DNA of 64,000 nt, from assembly GCF_003063665.1 (NCBI RefSeq), contig NZ_NESF01000006.1, positions 1 through 64,000 on the forward strand, in the 5' to 3' direction. The notes beneath the pieces were generated by a model. The model saw only the letters and a list, made by a program, of their open reading frames with translations, was not told where the DNA came from and did no database searches. Both the position numbers and the translations under genes were made by a program. Below are positions 35,111 through 46,606 of the stretch, in pieces. This DNA is from Limnohabitans sp. Hippo3. GTDB taxonomy: Bacteria; Pseudomonadota; Gammaproteobacteria; Burkholderiales; Burkholderiaceae_C. Within the stretch, counting starts at the first letter, position 1, and every line of letters begins with the position of its first letter.

Positions 35111-37096
35111 TCAGCAGCTCTTACTTTGCCACCAGTCCAGTACCTGCGCCACCGAGGCTTCGATGGAGAGGCTGGAGTTGTCCAGTTGCAAGGCATCTTG
35201 CGCGGGCATCAAAGGCGCCACGCTGCGGGACATGTCCCGGGCGTCACGTGCTTCCAAGTCAGCGCGAAGACTGTCGATATTAGCCGAAAAACCCTTAGAA
35301 ATCAATTGCTTATGCCGTCTTTCGGCCCGTTGGGCGGCGCTGGCGGTCAGAAACACCTTCAAAGAGGCATTCGGAAAGATCACCGTGCCCATGTCGCGGC
35401 CGTCGGCCAAGAGGCCGGGCAGTCGGCGAAAGCTGTGTTGCAGCTGCACCAAAGCTTCGCGCACGGCAGGCAAAACGGACACTTTGGAGGCGTTCATGCC
35501 GCCTTGTTCGCTGCGGATGGCGTCGGTCACGTCCACGTTGTTCAGCAGGACCTGCTCGCCTTCAAAGCGCACGGGCAGGTTGCGGGCCAGCTTGGCGATG
35601 GCGGCTTCGTCGGCGGCTTCGAGCGTCAGGCCCGCTTGCAAAGCTGCGTAAGCCGTCACGCGGTAGAGTGCACCCGAGTCCAGGTAGTGGTAACCGAGCT
35701 GCGCGGCCACCCGGCTGGCGAGCGTACCCTTGCCAGATGCGGTGGGGCCATCGATGCAGATCACCGGGATGTTGTGGGCGGCTGTGTGCGCCACCGAGAA
35801 CAAGGCCTCGAAGTAGTCCGGGAAGGTCTTGGCCACGCACTTGGGGTCTTCGATACGCACCGGAACCTGGTCTGCGTTGAAGGTCGCCAGCGAGAAGCAC
35901 ATGGCCACACGGTGGTCGTCGTAGGTGTGGATGCTGGCGCGTTGCCACTGGCCCGCAGGCAGGGGGTGGATGGTGATCCAGTCCGGGCCTTCTTCCACAT
36001 TAGCCCCGAGCTTGCGGCTTTCATTGGCCATGGCCGCGATGCGGTCGGTTTCCTTCACGCGCCAGCTGGCGATGTTGCGCAGCGTGGTGGGGCCGTCGGC
36101 ATACAGCGCCATCACGGCCAGCGTCATGGCGGCATCGGGGATGTGGTTGCAATCGAGGGTGAGACCCTTGAGCGGCCAGGCGCCGCGGTGGATTTCGAGC
36201 CAGTTGGGGCCGCTGGTGATCTTCGCGCCCATTTGCGCAGCGGCGTCCATGAAGCGGATGTCGCCCTGGATCGAGTCGGCCCCAACGCCCTGTATGCGGA
36301 TGCCATTGCCTTTCGCGATGGCGCCCAGCGCAATGAAGTAGCTGGCCGAAGAGGCGTCGGCTTCGACATGCATTGTGCCTGGCGACTGATAGCGGCTGCC
36401 TGCCGGGATCACAAAGCGCTCCCAGCCCTGACGCTCCACGGCGATGCCGTAGCGGGCCAGCAGATTGAGCGTGATCTCGATGTAGGGCTTGCTGATGAGT
36501 TCGCCCACCACCTCGATGGTGATGGCCCGGTCTTGGGCCGCCAAGGGCAGGGCCATCAGCAGCGCGGTGAGGAATTGGCTGGAGACATCGCCGCGCACGG
36601 GGATGGGTTTGTCCAGCTGGAGTGTGGGCTGGCGCACGCGCAGGGGCGGGTAGCCCTCGTTGCCCAGGTAGTCGATGGCGCAGCCCAGCTCACGCAGCGC
36701 ATCGACCAGGTCGCCAATGGGGCGTTCATGCATGCGGGGCACGCCTTTGAGGGTGAAGTCACCACCTTGTACCGCCAGTGCAGCGGTGAGCGGGCGCATG
36801 GCCGTGCCCGCGTTGCCCATGAAGAACTCGATCGCCTCGGTGGGCCAGGCACGGCCGCCCAAGCCGGTGATGGTCACTGTGGTGCCATCGACCTGAACGC
36901 CGCAGCCCAGTTGGCGCAGCGCGGTCAGCATCACGCGGGTGTCGTCCGAGTCCAGCAGGTCGTGGACCACGGTGGTGCCTTGGCACAGCGCCGAGAGAAG
37001 CAGCACGCGGTTGGAAATGCTTTTGGAGCCGGGCAGGGTGACGGTGCCGGACGCGCCTTGCAAAGGTGGCAGATCAAGGAAAGCGGTGGAGAACAT
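35111..37096 (-). CDS. aroA-cmk: Bifunctional EPSP synthase / cytidylate kinase (AroA-Cmk fusion)
   Basis: A 661-residue fusion. Residues 1 to about 430 are 5-enolpyruvylshikimate-3-phosphate synthase ([49 protein letters not shown]), which makes EPSP from shikimate 3-phosphate and PEP. From about 438 on it is cytidylate kinase ([20 protein letters not shown] with the P-loop, then [19 protein letters not shown] and [13 protein letters not shown]), which phosphorylates CMP/dCMP. There is no stop or frameshift between the parts. The start at 37096 lies four bases after the tyrA stop; the upstream extension would overlap tyrA. The fusion is known in Comamonadaceae relatives. Confidence 0.93.
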   Translation of the reverse strand: MFSTAFLDLPPLQGASGTVTLPGSKSISNRVLLLSALCQGTTVVHDLLDSDDTRVMLTALRQLGCGVQVDGTTVTITGLGGRAWPTEAIEFFMGNAGTAMRPLTAALAVQGGDFTLKGVPRMHERPIGDLVDALRELGCAIDYLGNEGYPPLRVRQPTLQLDKPIPVRGDVSSQFLTALLMALPLAAQDRAITIEVVGELISKPYIEITLNLLARYGIAVERQGWERFVIPAGSRYQSPGTMHVEADASSASYFIALGAIAKGNGIRIQGVGADSIQGDIRFMDAAAQMGAKITSGPNWLEIHRGAWPLKGLTLDCNHIPDAAMTLAVMALYADGPTTLRNIASWRVKETDRIAAMANESRKLGANVEEGPDWITIHPLPAGQWQRASIHTYDDHRVAMCFSLATFNADQVPVRIEDPKCVAKTFPDYFEALFSVAHTAAHNIPVICIDGPTASGKGTLASRVAAQLGYHYLDSGALYRVTAYAALQAGLTLEAADEAAIAKLARNLPVRFEGEQVLLNNVDVTDAIRSEQGGMNASKVSVLPAVREALVQLQHSFRRLPGLLADGRDMGTVIFPNASLKVFLTASAAQRAERRHKQLISKGFSANIDSLRADLEARDARDMSRSVAPLMPAQDALQLDNSSLSIEASVAQVLDWWQSKSC

Positions 37097-37100
37097 GGTG

Positions 37101-37997
37101 TCAATCTTCAGTGGCGTTGTTGCAAGCATTGCCCGCTTGCAGCGTCCAGCCCGAGCGTACATCGCTGGCTTGTTGAATCAGCTGTTGCAGCGCGGTGGTG
37201 TTGCCCGAAAGAAGGGCGGTTTCAAATTGGTCGAGTGCTGCACGAAAGTGCGCCACTTGCAAGAGGACTTCGGCATGGTTGGCGCTCAGGATGTCGCGCC
37301 ACACCGACGCGTCACTGGCGGCGATGCGTGAAAAATCTCGGAAACCGGGGCCCGCCATTTCTAGGAATGCCGTGCCCTGTGGTTGGGCCGTGAGGGCGTT
37401 CACCGCTGCAAAAGCCAGCATGTGCGGCAAATGGCTCACGGCCGCAAACGTGGCGTCATGGGCTTCGGGCGTCATGGCGCTGACATGGCTGCCCACGGCC
37501 GTCCAGACGTCGTGCGCGGCTTGCATTTTGTGGATGCCGGTTTGGGGCAGCGGCGTGAGGATGGTGCGGCGGTCTTGGTACAGCGTGGCCTCGGCGTGCT
37601 CGATGCCCGCGACTTCCTTGCCCGCAATCGGGTGGGCCGGCACAAAGCAGTTCAGGCGTTCGCCCAAGGCGGCTTGCGCAGCAGCCACCACATCGCATTT
37701 GGTCGAGCCCACGTCCATCAGCAGGGCATCGGGTCCCAGCGCCTCGCGCATGGCGGCAAAGCTGTCGTGCATGGCACCCACGGGCACCGCCAGCAAGACC
37801 AGATCGGCCCCTTGCACGGCTTCTGCTACTGAAGTGCAGGCCTGGTCGATGACTTTCAAATCGACAGCGCGTTGGCGGGTTTTTTCTGAAGCGCTGAAAC
37901 CAGTGATGTGTTGCACCCCACCTGCTTTGCGCAGGGCGAGCGCGAAAGAGCCCCCCATCAGGCCGCAGCCGATCAGCGCGAGGCGTTGGAATGTCAC
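37101..37997 (-). CDS. tyrA: Prephenate dehydrogenase
   Basis: A 298-residue NAD(P)-dependent enzyme with the Rossmann motif [20 protein letters not shown] at the N-terminus and the conserved [20 protein letters not shown] with its substrate-binding His. It oxidatively decarboxylates prephenate to 4-hydroxyphenylpyruvate for tyrosine. The GTG at 37997 is chosen because the dinucleotide fold starts immediately and it lies seven bases after the pheA stop; an in-frame longer start would run into pheA. Confidence 0.92.
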   Translation of the reverse strand: MTFQRLALIGCGLMGGSFALALRKAGGVQHITGFSASEKTRQRAVDLKVIDQACTSVAEAVQGADLVLLAVPVGAMHDSFAAMREALGPDALLMDVGSTKCDVVAAAQAALGERLNCFVPAHPIAGKEVAGIEHAEATLYQDRRTILTPLPQTGIHKMQAAHDVWTAVGSHVSAMTPEAHDATFAAVSHLPHMLAFAAVNALTAQPQGTAFLEMAGPGFRDFSRIAASDASVWRDILSANHAEVLLQVAHFRAALDQFETALLSGNTTALQQLIQQASDVRSGWTLQAGNACNNATED

Positions 37998-38004
37998 GCT
38001 GCGC

Positions 38005-39105
38005 TCACTCGGAAACTGGGTAGGAACCCAGCACCTTGTAGAACGCGCACAGACCTTGCAACTCTTGCAGGGCCGCCGCCACATGGGGCTCGCTGATGTG
38101 GCCTTGCAGGTCGATGTAGAAGTAATACTCCCACTGGCCGGATTTGGCGGGTCGTGACTCGAAGCGGGTCATGGACACGCCGTTGTTCTTGAGCGGCACC
38201 AACAGATCGTGCACCGCACCGGGTCGGTTGGGCACCGACACCACCAGGCTGGTGCAGTCTTTGCCTGAAGCCGGTGGTGTGGCCAGGGTTTGCGGCAAGG
38301 CGATCACGGCAAAGCGGGTGCGGTTGAAGGCTTCGTCCTGGATGGCGTGGTGCACGATGTGCAGGCCAAACTGGCTGGCCGCGCGTTCGCTGGCCAAAGC
38401 AGCCCAGGCCGGGTTGGTGGCCGCCAGGCGGGCGCCTTCGGCATTACTCGACACAGCGCGGCGCTCTACGTGCGGCAAATGTTTGGACAGCCAACCCTGG
38501 CACTGGGCCAGCGCCTGCGGGTGGGCCATCACGACCTCGATGCCTGCGTCCGAGTTGAGCTGGCGTAGCAAATTGAAGCGCACCTGCAAGCTGACTTCGC
38601 CCACCACATGCACGGGCGAGCGCAGGAACAAGTCGAGCGAGCGGGCCACCACGCCTTCGGTGGAGTTTTCCATGCCCACCACGCCGTATTGGGCGGTGCC
38701 TGCGGCGGTGGCGTGGAAGACTTCGTCGAAGTTGGCGCAGTAAATCAGGTTGGCGGCACTGCCAAAAAATTCAATGGCCGCCTGTTCGCAGAACGTGCCT
38801 TGGGGCCCAAGCACCGCCACGCGCTGCGGGGCTTCCAGCGCCAGGCAGGCCGACATGATTTCGCGCCAAATGGAGGCGACGTGTTCGTTTTTCAGGGGGC
38901 CTGGGTTGGCGCTGGTGATCTTGTCGATGACCTGCGCCACGCGGTCGGGTCGGAAGAAGGGTGAGCCTTCGGCGCGTTTGATCTCGCCGACCTGTTCGGC
39001 CACATGGGCGCGCTGGTTCAGCAGGCTCAGCAGTTGCTTGTCCAGTGCATCAATTTGCACACGCAAAGCGCCCAAGGCGTCCGACTGGATGGGTTGTTGG
39101 CTCAT
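38005..39105 (-). CDS. pheA: Bifunctional chorismate mutase / prephenate dehydratase
   Basis: A 366-residue P-protein. Chorismate mutase is N-terminal (LRVQIDALDKQLLSLLNQRA, about 12-95). Prephenate dehydratase follows (VAVLGPQGTFCEQAAIEFFG, and the substrate motif near TRFAVIALPQTLA, about 105-285). A C-terminal ACT domain (SLVVSVPNRPGAVHDLLVPL and SMTRFESRPAK) gives feedback inhibition by phenylalanine. It leads from chorismate to phenylpyruvate. It is preceded by serC and followed by tyrA. Confidence 0.95.
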   Translation of the reverse strand: MSQQPIQSDALGALRVQIDALDKQLLSLLNQRAHVAEQVGEIKRAEGSPFFRPDRVAQVIDKITSANPGPLKNEHVASIWREIMSACLALEAPQRVAVLGPQGTFCEQAAIEFFGSAANLIYCANFDEVFHATAAGTAQYGVVGMENSTEGVVARSLDLFLRSPVHVVGEVSLQVRFNLLRQLNSDAGIEVVMAHPQALAQCQGWLSKHLPHVERRAVSSNAEGARLAATNPAWAALASERAASQFGLHIVHHAIQDEAFNRTRFAVIALPQTLATPPASGKDCTSLVVSVPNRPGAVHDLLVPLKNNGVSMTRFESRPAKSGQWEYYFYIDLQGHISEPHVAAALQELQGLCAFYKVLGSYPVSE

Positions 39106-39141
39106 GTCTCTTGTACTTTCTGGCGGCCTGGTTGAGGGACC

Positions 39142-40233
39142 TCAGGCCTGTGTTTTTTCAAATTCGCGCATGTAGGCCACCAGAGCCTGCACACCTTCAA
39201 GAGGCATGGCGTTGTAGATGCTGGCACGCATGCCGCCGACCGATTTGTGGCCCTTGAGTTGCAGCAGATTGGCCGCTTTGGCACCCGCCAAAAAGGCTTC
39301 GTTGCGCGACTCGTCACGCAAATAGAAGGGCACGTTCATGCGTGAGCGGCAGTCCTTGGAGACCTTGTTGACGTACAGGCTGGAGCTGTCGAGAAAGTCG
39401 TACAGCAGCTGGGCCTTGGCGATGTTGCGCTGTTCCATGGCGGCGATGCCGCCGTTTTTCTTGAGCCACTGGAACACCAACCCGGCAATGTAGATGCTGT
39501 AAGTGGGCGGCGTGTTGTACATCGACTGGTTGTCGGCCACCAGTTTGTAGTCGAAGGCGCTCGGGCAATGTGGCAGGGCATGGCCGATCAGGTCTTCGCG
39601 CACGATGACCAAGGTCAGGCCCGCAGGCCCCAAATTTTTTTGCGCACCACCAAAAGCCAGACCCACGCGAGACCAATCCACCGGGCGGGAAGCCACATGA
39701 GAGGAAAAATCCACCACCAGAGGGACGTCACACCCCAGGGCTTTCAGGTCGGGCAGTTCGTGGAACTCCACGCCGTGGATCGTTTCGTTGCCGCAGATGT
39801 GCACATAGCGACTGTCCGCACCGATCTGCCACGTGGCGGGGGTGGGCAGAGTGGTGAACCCGTCGGTCTGGGACGAAGCGGCCACGCGTGCAACACCGTA
39901 TTTACCGGCTTCTTTGTGCGACTTCTGACTCCAGCTGCCTGTCAGCACAAAATCCATGGCCCCGCCTTGCGACAGGTTGAGCGGCACGATGGCATTCTCG
40001 GCCAGGCCACCGCCTTGCATGAACAAAATCCTGAAATGGGCGGGCACAGCCAGTAGCTCACGCAAGTCCGCTTCGGCCTGCTCGTAGATGCTGATGAACT
40101 CCTTTCCGCGGTGGCTCATCTCCATCACGCTCATGCCCGAGCCGTGCCAGTCCAACATTTCGGCCGCAGCTTGCTGCAAAACGGCCTCGGGCATGACGGC
40201 GGGCCCCGCCGAAAAATTGAACGCTCTGCTCAT
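39142..40233 (-). CDS. serC: Phosphoserine aminotransferase
   Basis: A 363-residue fold-type I PLP enzyme beginning [20 protein letters not shown]. The Schiff-base lysine is in [20 protein letters not shown], and [19 protein letters not shown] is the C-terminal signature. It makes 3-phosphoserine in serine synthesis and acts also in pyridoxal phosphate synthesis. It lies three bases after the gyrA stop and 36 bases upstream of pheA. Confidence 0.96.
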   Translation of the reverse strand: MSRAFNFSAGPAVMPEAVLQQAAAEMLDWHGSGMSVMEMSHRGKEFISIYEQAEADLRELLAVPAHFRILFMQGGGLAENAIVPLNLSQGGAMDFVLTGSWSQKSHKEAGKYGVARVAASSQTDGFTTLPTPATWQIGADSRYVHICGNETIHGVEFHELPDLKALGCDVPLVVDFSSHVASRPVDWSRVGLAFGGAQKNLGPAGLTLVIVREDLIGHALPHCPSAFDYKLVADNQSMYNTPPTYSIYIAGLVFQWLKKNGGIAAMEQRNIAKAQLLYDFLDSSSLYVNKVSKDCRSRMNVPFYLRDESRNEAFLAGAKAANLLQLKGHKSVGGMRASIYNAMPLEGVQALVAYMREFEKTQA

Positions 40234-40236
40234 GCC

Positions 40237-42879
<2,643 letters not shown>

Positions 42880-43115
42880 AAAAAGAGTGAGGGATAAATG
42901 GACGCAATGTGAATCCACGATTTTAGGTGCAAGCCGATGTCGCGTATATGCAACATTTAGGATTCATCCGATTCGTTGGCGGACATGCACGTGCACCAAT
43001 TAACGAACAGGCCTTCCGTCTATGGCACAATATTTGTCAACGGTTCAGGTGACGGTCATCTGAAACGTATTTTTTTCGCAGCGAGTCTGCGGCTTTATCC
43101 CTCAAGAGGAAGACC

Positions 43116-43760
43116 ATGAAGAAATTCAACAAAGTGGCGATGTTGTTTGCCTCCGCAGCTCTCGTAACAGCCGCAGGCGCTCAATCGGTTGACAACTGGC
43201 GTAACGGTTCCGGCGACCTCGTCTGGAAAAACGGCACCCAAGAACTGTGCTGGCGTGATGCCAACTGGACTCCCGCCACTGCAGCCGCTGGTTGCGACGG
43301 TGCCATCGTGGCTCCTAAAGCTGCTCCAGCTCCAGCTCCAGCCCCTCAAGCTGCCCCAGCACCTGCTCCCAAGGCCGCTGCACCTGCACCAGCACCCGCT
43401 GCGGCCACCAAGGTGACCTACGCTGCTGACGCTTTCTTTGATTTCGACAAAGCCGTGTTGAAAGCCGAAGGCAAAGCCAAGCTGGACGACCTGGTCGGTA
43501 AAGTCAAAGGCATCAACCTGGAAGTCATCATCGCTGTGGGTCATACCGACTCCGTGGGCTCCGATGCTTACAACCAGAAGCTGTCTGTCAAGCGCGCTGA
43601 CGCTGTGAAGGCTTACTTGGTGACCAAGGGCATCGAGAAAAACCGTGTTTACACCGAAGGCAAAGGCGAGAAGCAGCCAGTTGCCGACAACAAGACTTCT
43701 GCTGGCCGTTCCAAGAACCGCCGCGTGGAAATCGAAGTGGTTGGCACACGCGCCAACTGA
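43116..43760 (+). CDS. OmpA family outer-membrane protein
   Basis: A 214-residue protein with a signal peptide (about 1-24, MKKFNKVAMLFASAALVTAA, cleavage after AGA). A short N-terminal part carries two Cys (ELCWRDANW and AAGCDGA), then an Ala/Pro linker of about 40 residues (PAPAPAPQAAPAPAPKAAAP), then the OmpA peptidoglycan-binding domain (FFDFDKAVLKAEGKAKLDDL, VGHTDSVGSDAYNQKLSVKR, KNRRVEIEVVG). There is no full eight-stranded barrel, so it is anchored differently from E. coli OmpA. It is divergent from gyrA and followed by a strong terminator. Confidence 0.9.
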   Translation: MKKFNKVAMLFASAALVTAAGAQSVDNWRNGSGDLVWKNGTQELCWRDANWTPATAAAGCDGAIVAPKAAPAPAPAPQAAPAPAPKAAAPAPAPAAATKVTYAADAFFDFDKAVLKAEGKAKLDDLVGKVKGINLEVIIAVGHTDSVGSDAYNQKLSVKRADAVKAYLVTKGIEKNRVYTEGKGEKQPVADNKTSAGRSKNRRVEIEVVGTRAN

Positions 43761-43778
43761 TCTGCTCCAGATCACCCC

Positions 43779-43806
43779 AAAAGCCCCAGCAATGGGGCTT
43801 TTTTTT
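43779..43806 (+). terminator. Terminator after the OmpA-family gene
   Basis: AAAAGCCCC-AGCAAT-GGGGCTTTTTTTT forms a 9-bp stem, six-base loop and a run of eight T. It ends the transcript of the gene stopping at 43760. Confidence 0.9.
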
Positions 43807-43851
43807 GGCCGTTTTTTCTGACCAACCCCCTGTTGACCGACAATTCAGCTC

Positions 43852-44571
43852 ATGACTGCACCCATCACCCACGCTTCCAATGTTGATCCGGCCGAATTGG
43901 CCAAGTTCTCTGATCTGGCCCACCGATGGTGGGACCCTGAAAGCGAATTCCGTCCCCTGCACCAGATCAACCCGCTGCGCCTGGAATGGATTCATGGCCT
44001 GGTGCCCCTGGGGGGCTTGAAGGTGGTGGATGTGGGCTGCGGTGGTGGCATCCTGGCCGATGCCATGGCCCGCAAGGGCGCGCAGGTGCTGGGCGTGGAT
44101 CTGGCCACCAAATCCCTCAAAGTGGCCCAGTTGCATGCGCTCGAGGCCGGAACACAAGGTGTGCAATACCGCGAAATCAGCGCTGAGGCGCTGGCCGCAG
44201 AGCAGCCCGCGCAGTTCGATGTGGTCACCTGCATGGAAATGCTGGAACACGTGCCCGACCCCGCGTCGGTGGTCAAGGCCTGTGCCCAAATGGTCAAGCC
44301 CGGTGGCTGGGTGTTTTTTTCCACGCTCAACCGCAACCCCAAATCCTTCCTGTTTGCCATCGTCGGGGCCGAATACATCCTGAAACTCTTGCCCAAAGGC
44401 ACGCACGAGTTTGCGCGCCTGATCAAACCCAGCGAACTCACGGCTTGGGCACGTGAAGCCGGGCTGGATGCGCAAGGGTTCAAAGGCATGGAATACAACC
44501 CCTTCACCAAGCGTTACTGGCTCAGTCAGGACACCAGCGTGAACTACTTGCTGGCGTGCCGGAAAGCCTGA
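43852..44571 (+). CDS. ubiG: Bifunctional 3-demethylubiquinone-9 / 2-polyprenylphenol O-methyltransferase
   Basis: A 239-residue SAM-dependent methyltransferase. It opens [20 protein letters not shown], the UbiG signature. SAM motif I is [20 protein letters not shown], and motif [13 protein letters not shown] follows. UbiG performs both O-methylations of ubiquinone synthesis. The stop is separated from gph by two bases. Confidence 0.94.
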   Translation: MTAPITHASNVDPAELAKFSDLAHRWWDPESEFRPLHQINPLRLEWIHGLVPLGGLKVVDVGCGGGILADAMARKGAQVLGVDLATKSLKVAQLHALEAGTQGVQYREISAEALAAEQPAQFDVVTCMEMLEHVPDPASVVKACAQMVKPGGWVFFSTLNRNPKSFLFAIVGAEYILKLLPKGTHEFARLIKPSELTAWAREAGLDAQGFKGMEYNPFTKRYWLSQDTSVNYLLACRKA

Positions 44572-44573
44572 CC

Positions 44574-45239
44574 ATGTTCCACAACGTACAAGCTGTTCTG
44601 TTTGATCTGGACGGCACACTCATCGACAGTGCCCCGGACTTGGGTGCGGCGGCAGACAAAATGCGCACCGATCGCGGTTTGCCGTCTTTTCCCCTTGATC
44701 ACTACCGACCCATGGCTGGCGCCGGGGCACGGGGCATGCTGGGCATCGCCTTCGGCATGACGCCCGAACACCCCGACTTCGAGGCCATGAAGGAGGAGTT
44801 TTTCGTCAATTACGAAAGTTGCATGACCGAGCGCACCCGCATCTTTGAGGGCGTGGCCGACATGGTGGCCCGTTTGGTCGCGCAAGGATTGCCTTGGGGG
44901 GTGGTGACAAACAAATCCAGCCGATTTACCGATCCCCTGACCCTGGCCATGGATCTGTTTGCCACAGCCGGGGCGATTGTCAGCGGTAACACCACGCCCC
45001 ACGCCAAGCCGCACCCTGAACCCCTGTTCGAAGCTGCGCGGCGTTTGTCGGTCGACCCGTCGCGTTGTGTGTATGTGGGCGACGACGAACGCGACATCGT
45101 GGCGGGTTTGGCTGCAGGCATGGGCACCGTGGCGGCCACCTACGGTTATTTGGGCCAACAGGCTGATATTTCTCGCTGGAATGCCCATTTGCACATTGAT
45201 TCTCCGATGGACCTCTTGAAATTCCTCCAGAGCGCCTAA
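44574..45239 (+). CDS. gph: Phosphoglycolate phosphatase-type HAD hydrolase
   Basis: A 221-residue HAD phosphatase. Motif I is LFDLDGTLIDSAPDL with the nucleophilic Asp, motif II is WGVVTNKSSRF, motif III has the Lys in KPHPEPLFEAA, and motif IV is YVGDDERDIVAG. It removes phosphate from 2-phosphoglycolate or a similar small substrate. The ATG at 44574 lies two bases after the ubiG stop. The end overlaps the promoter of the tmRNA gene. Confidence 0.88.
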   Translation: MFHNVQAVLFDLDGTLIDSAPDLGAAADKMRTDRGLPSFPLDHYRPMAGAGARGMLGIAFGMTPEHPDFEAMKEEFFVNYESCMTERTRIFEGVADMVARLVAQGLPWGVVTNKSSRFTDPLTLAMDLFATAGAIVSGNTTPHAKPHPEPLFEAARRLSVDPSRCVYVGDDERDIVAGLAAGMGTVAATYGYLGQQADISRWNAHLHIDSPMDLLKFLQSA

Positions 45240-45242
45240 AAT
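45216..45242 (+). promoter_or_regulatory. Probable ssrA promoter
   Basis: TTGAAA (45216-45221), a 15-base spacer and TAAAAT (45237-45242) lie 10 bases upstream of the mature tmRNA 5' end at 45253. The spacer is shorter than the 17 optimum. The -35 element lies inside the end of gph. Confidence 0.45.
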
Positions 45243-45252
45243 AGTAGGCTCA

Positions 45253-45641
45253 GGGGCTGCACTGGTTTCGACATGGGTTCGGACGCGTGGCAGGGCATGT
45301 CGAGGTTCTGATCCTCGTTAATCTTCGGAAAAAAAACTAACTGCAAACGACGAACGTTTCGCACTCGCCGCTTAATCCGGTGAGCCTTGCAACAGTTGGC
45401 CGATAGGCTGGGTTAGGGTGATGGGGGTGTCAAAGCCTCCAAAGTCCTAGCTGCAAGGTAAAACATATGGGCTGGCATCACCTCGGGTACCTTGGGGTGG
45501 TGTGAGAAAAAAGGGTGCTGGCTGGGTGTTCAGCGTGTCGCTGCGCGGTGCATTTGGCGAGACTCAAATCAGACGACTACACATGTAGAACTGTACGAAA
45601 AAGGCTTATGGACGGGGGTTCAAATCCCCCCAGCTCCACCA
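45253..45641 (+). ncRNA. ssrA: Transfer-messenger RNA (tmRNA)
   Basis: The 5' end GGGGCTGCACTGGTTTCGAC and the 3' end GTTCAAATCCCCCCAGCTCC-ACCA form the tRNA-Ala-like acceptor and T arm. In between are the tag reading frame and pseudoknot regions. tmRNA rescues stalled ribosomes with SmpB and tags incomplete proteins for degradation. About 389 nt, usual for betaproteobacteria. CCA is encoded. Confidence 0.96.
45343..45375 (+). other. tmRNA proteolysis tag reading frame
   Basis: The resume codon is GCA at 45343, followed by codons for NDERFALAA and TAA at 45373-45375, giving the tag (A)ANDERFALAA counted with the charged alanine. The -ALAA end is the ClpXP and ClpAP degron. This tag is characteristic of Burkholderiales and supports the taxonomic call. 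Confidence 0.9.
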
Positions 45642-45652
45642 TATGCAAGCAA

Positions 45653-45690
45653 AAAAGCCGCTGGGTTAATACCCAGCGGCTTTTCTTTTT
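45653..45690. terminator. Bidirectional terminator between ssrA and the HTH-receiver gene
   Basis: AAAAGCCGCTGGG-TTAATA-CCCAGCGGCTTTT is a perfect 13-bp stem. It is flanked by T on the plus side (TTTTCTTTTT) and by A on the left, so it can stop transcripts from both ssrA and the convergent gene at 45721. Confidence 0.9.
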
Positions 45691-45720
45691 GGGTGGTTGG
45701 GCTTGCCCTGGTGGGGCTGA

Positions 45721-46371
45721 TCAGGCTTGAGCAGCCGCAGTTTTGTTGTTGTCCTGCGTGTGCAGTTCAATGTACCTGCCGGCCAGGAAGGCGGTGAAGA
45801 AGCCGTTGAACCAGTCCATGTTGATGGGCTTGGCCATGAAGATGGTGCCTTCTGGCAGGCCGCCTTTGGCTTCAACTTCTTCTGGAGTCAAGGCAGACAA
45901 CACCAAGGTGGTCATGCGGTTGAATTGCTGGTTTTGACGAAGGGTTCGCAGCAATTCAAAGCCGTCCACGCCGGGCATGTCCAAATCTGTGATCAGCACA
46001 TCGGGTTTGATGCTGGAGATGTCGATCAAGGCCTCCAAGCCGGATGACATGGCCGTGCAGTCGACCGGCATGCTGGAACGGTTGCAGTAGCCGCGCAGCA
46101 TTTCACGGGTGACCGCATCGTCTTCGACGAGCAATACGCGAAGACGGTTGTCGCGTGGCTCGTTGGGGATGGTCAGCATGTTGTGCTTGCGTTGGTATTC
46201 GCGGATAGAGGGCATCGATATCCGGCGATGGCCTCCTTGCGTCTTCCAAGCTTGCAGCTCATTTTTTTCGACCAGTGTTTGAATCGTACCGACCGACAGC
46301 CCCAGCAGCTTGGCTGCATAGGTGGTGCCGCAGTAGTCTTCTGGGGTGTCAGGAGTGGTATTTGTTTGCAT
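45721..46371 (-). CDS. Response regulator with N-terminal MerR/excisionase-type HTH and C-terminal receiver
   Basis: A 216-residue protein. Residues about 14-60 form a helix-turn-helix (TYAAKLLGLSVGTIQTLVEK, then GGHRRISMPSIREYQRK) of the excisionase/MerR kind. Residues about 75-200 form a receiver: LVEDDAVTREM has the acidic pocket, VLITDLDMPGVDGFELL has the phosphorylatable Asp, LVLSAL the Ser switch and FMAKPIN the Lys. The domain order is the reverse of ordinary response regulators. No histidine kinase adjoins. It probably binds DNA under phosphorylation control; target unknown. Its promoter region is very A+T-rich. Confidence 0.82.
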   Translation of the reverse strand: MQTNTTPDTPEDYCGTTYAAKLLGLSVGTIQTLVEKNELQAWKTQGGHRRISMPSIREYQRKHNMLTIPNEPRDNRLRVLLVEDDAVTREMLRGYCNRSSMPVDCTAMSSGLEALIDISSIKPDVLITDLDMPGVDGFELLRTLRQNQQFNRMTTLVLSALTPEEVEAKGGLPEGTIFMAKPINMDWFNGFFTAFLAGRYIELHTQDNNKTAAAQA

Positions 46372-46500
46372 GATGGTTTATTTTAGTAATAAAAGTATAA
46401 AAAACATTCTATGAATAATCTTAAAAAATATTAAAAGATTTTCTTTCGAAACTTTACTGCCCAATAGGCGCTCTTTTCGTGAAGAGTTCCAAATTGAAAT
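46372..46500. promoter_or_regulatory. A+T-rich promoter region of the HTH-receiver gene
   Basis: Around 46375-46460 the sequence falls to roughly 20-25% G+C, against about 60% elsewhere. It contains an inverted repeat AATCTT-N12-AAGATT (46417-46440) and many TATAAT-like strings. It is likely a regulated promoter or nucleoid-protein site. The divergent acyl-CoA ligase starts at 46607. Confidence 0.45.
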
Positions 46501-46606
46501 GGATTTCATAGCACCTTGGCTTGGTCTCCGCCGCGACAAAGTCAGACCGACGCCAAAGGTGTTGGGCGATTAACATGCAGCACCACCTTCATAGAGGAGT
46601 TTGCTG

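Noticed and set aside
35126..37393. A 755-codon open frame antisense to aroA-cmk
   Set aside because: Shadow of a high-G+C gene; the opposite strand encodes recognisable AroA and Cmk, and this frame has no domain.
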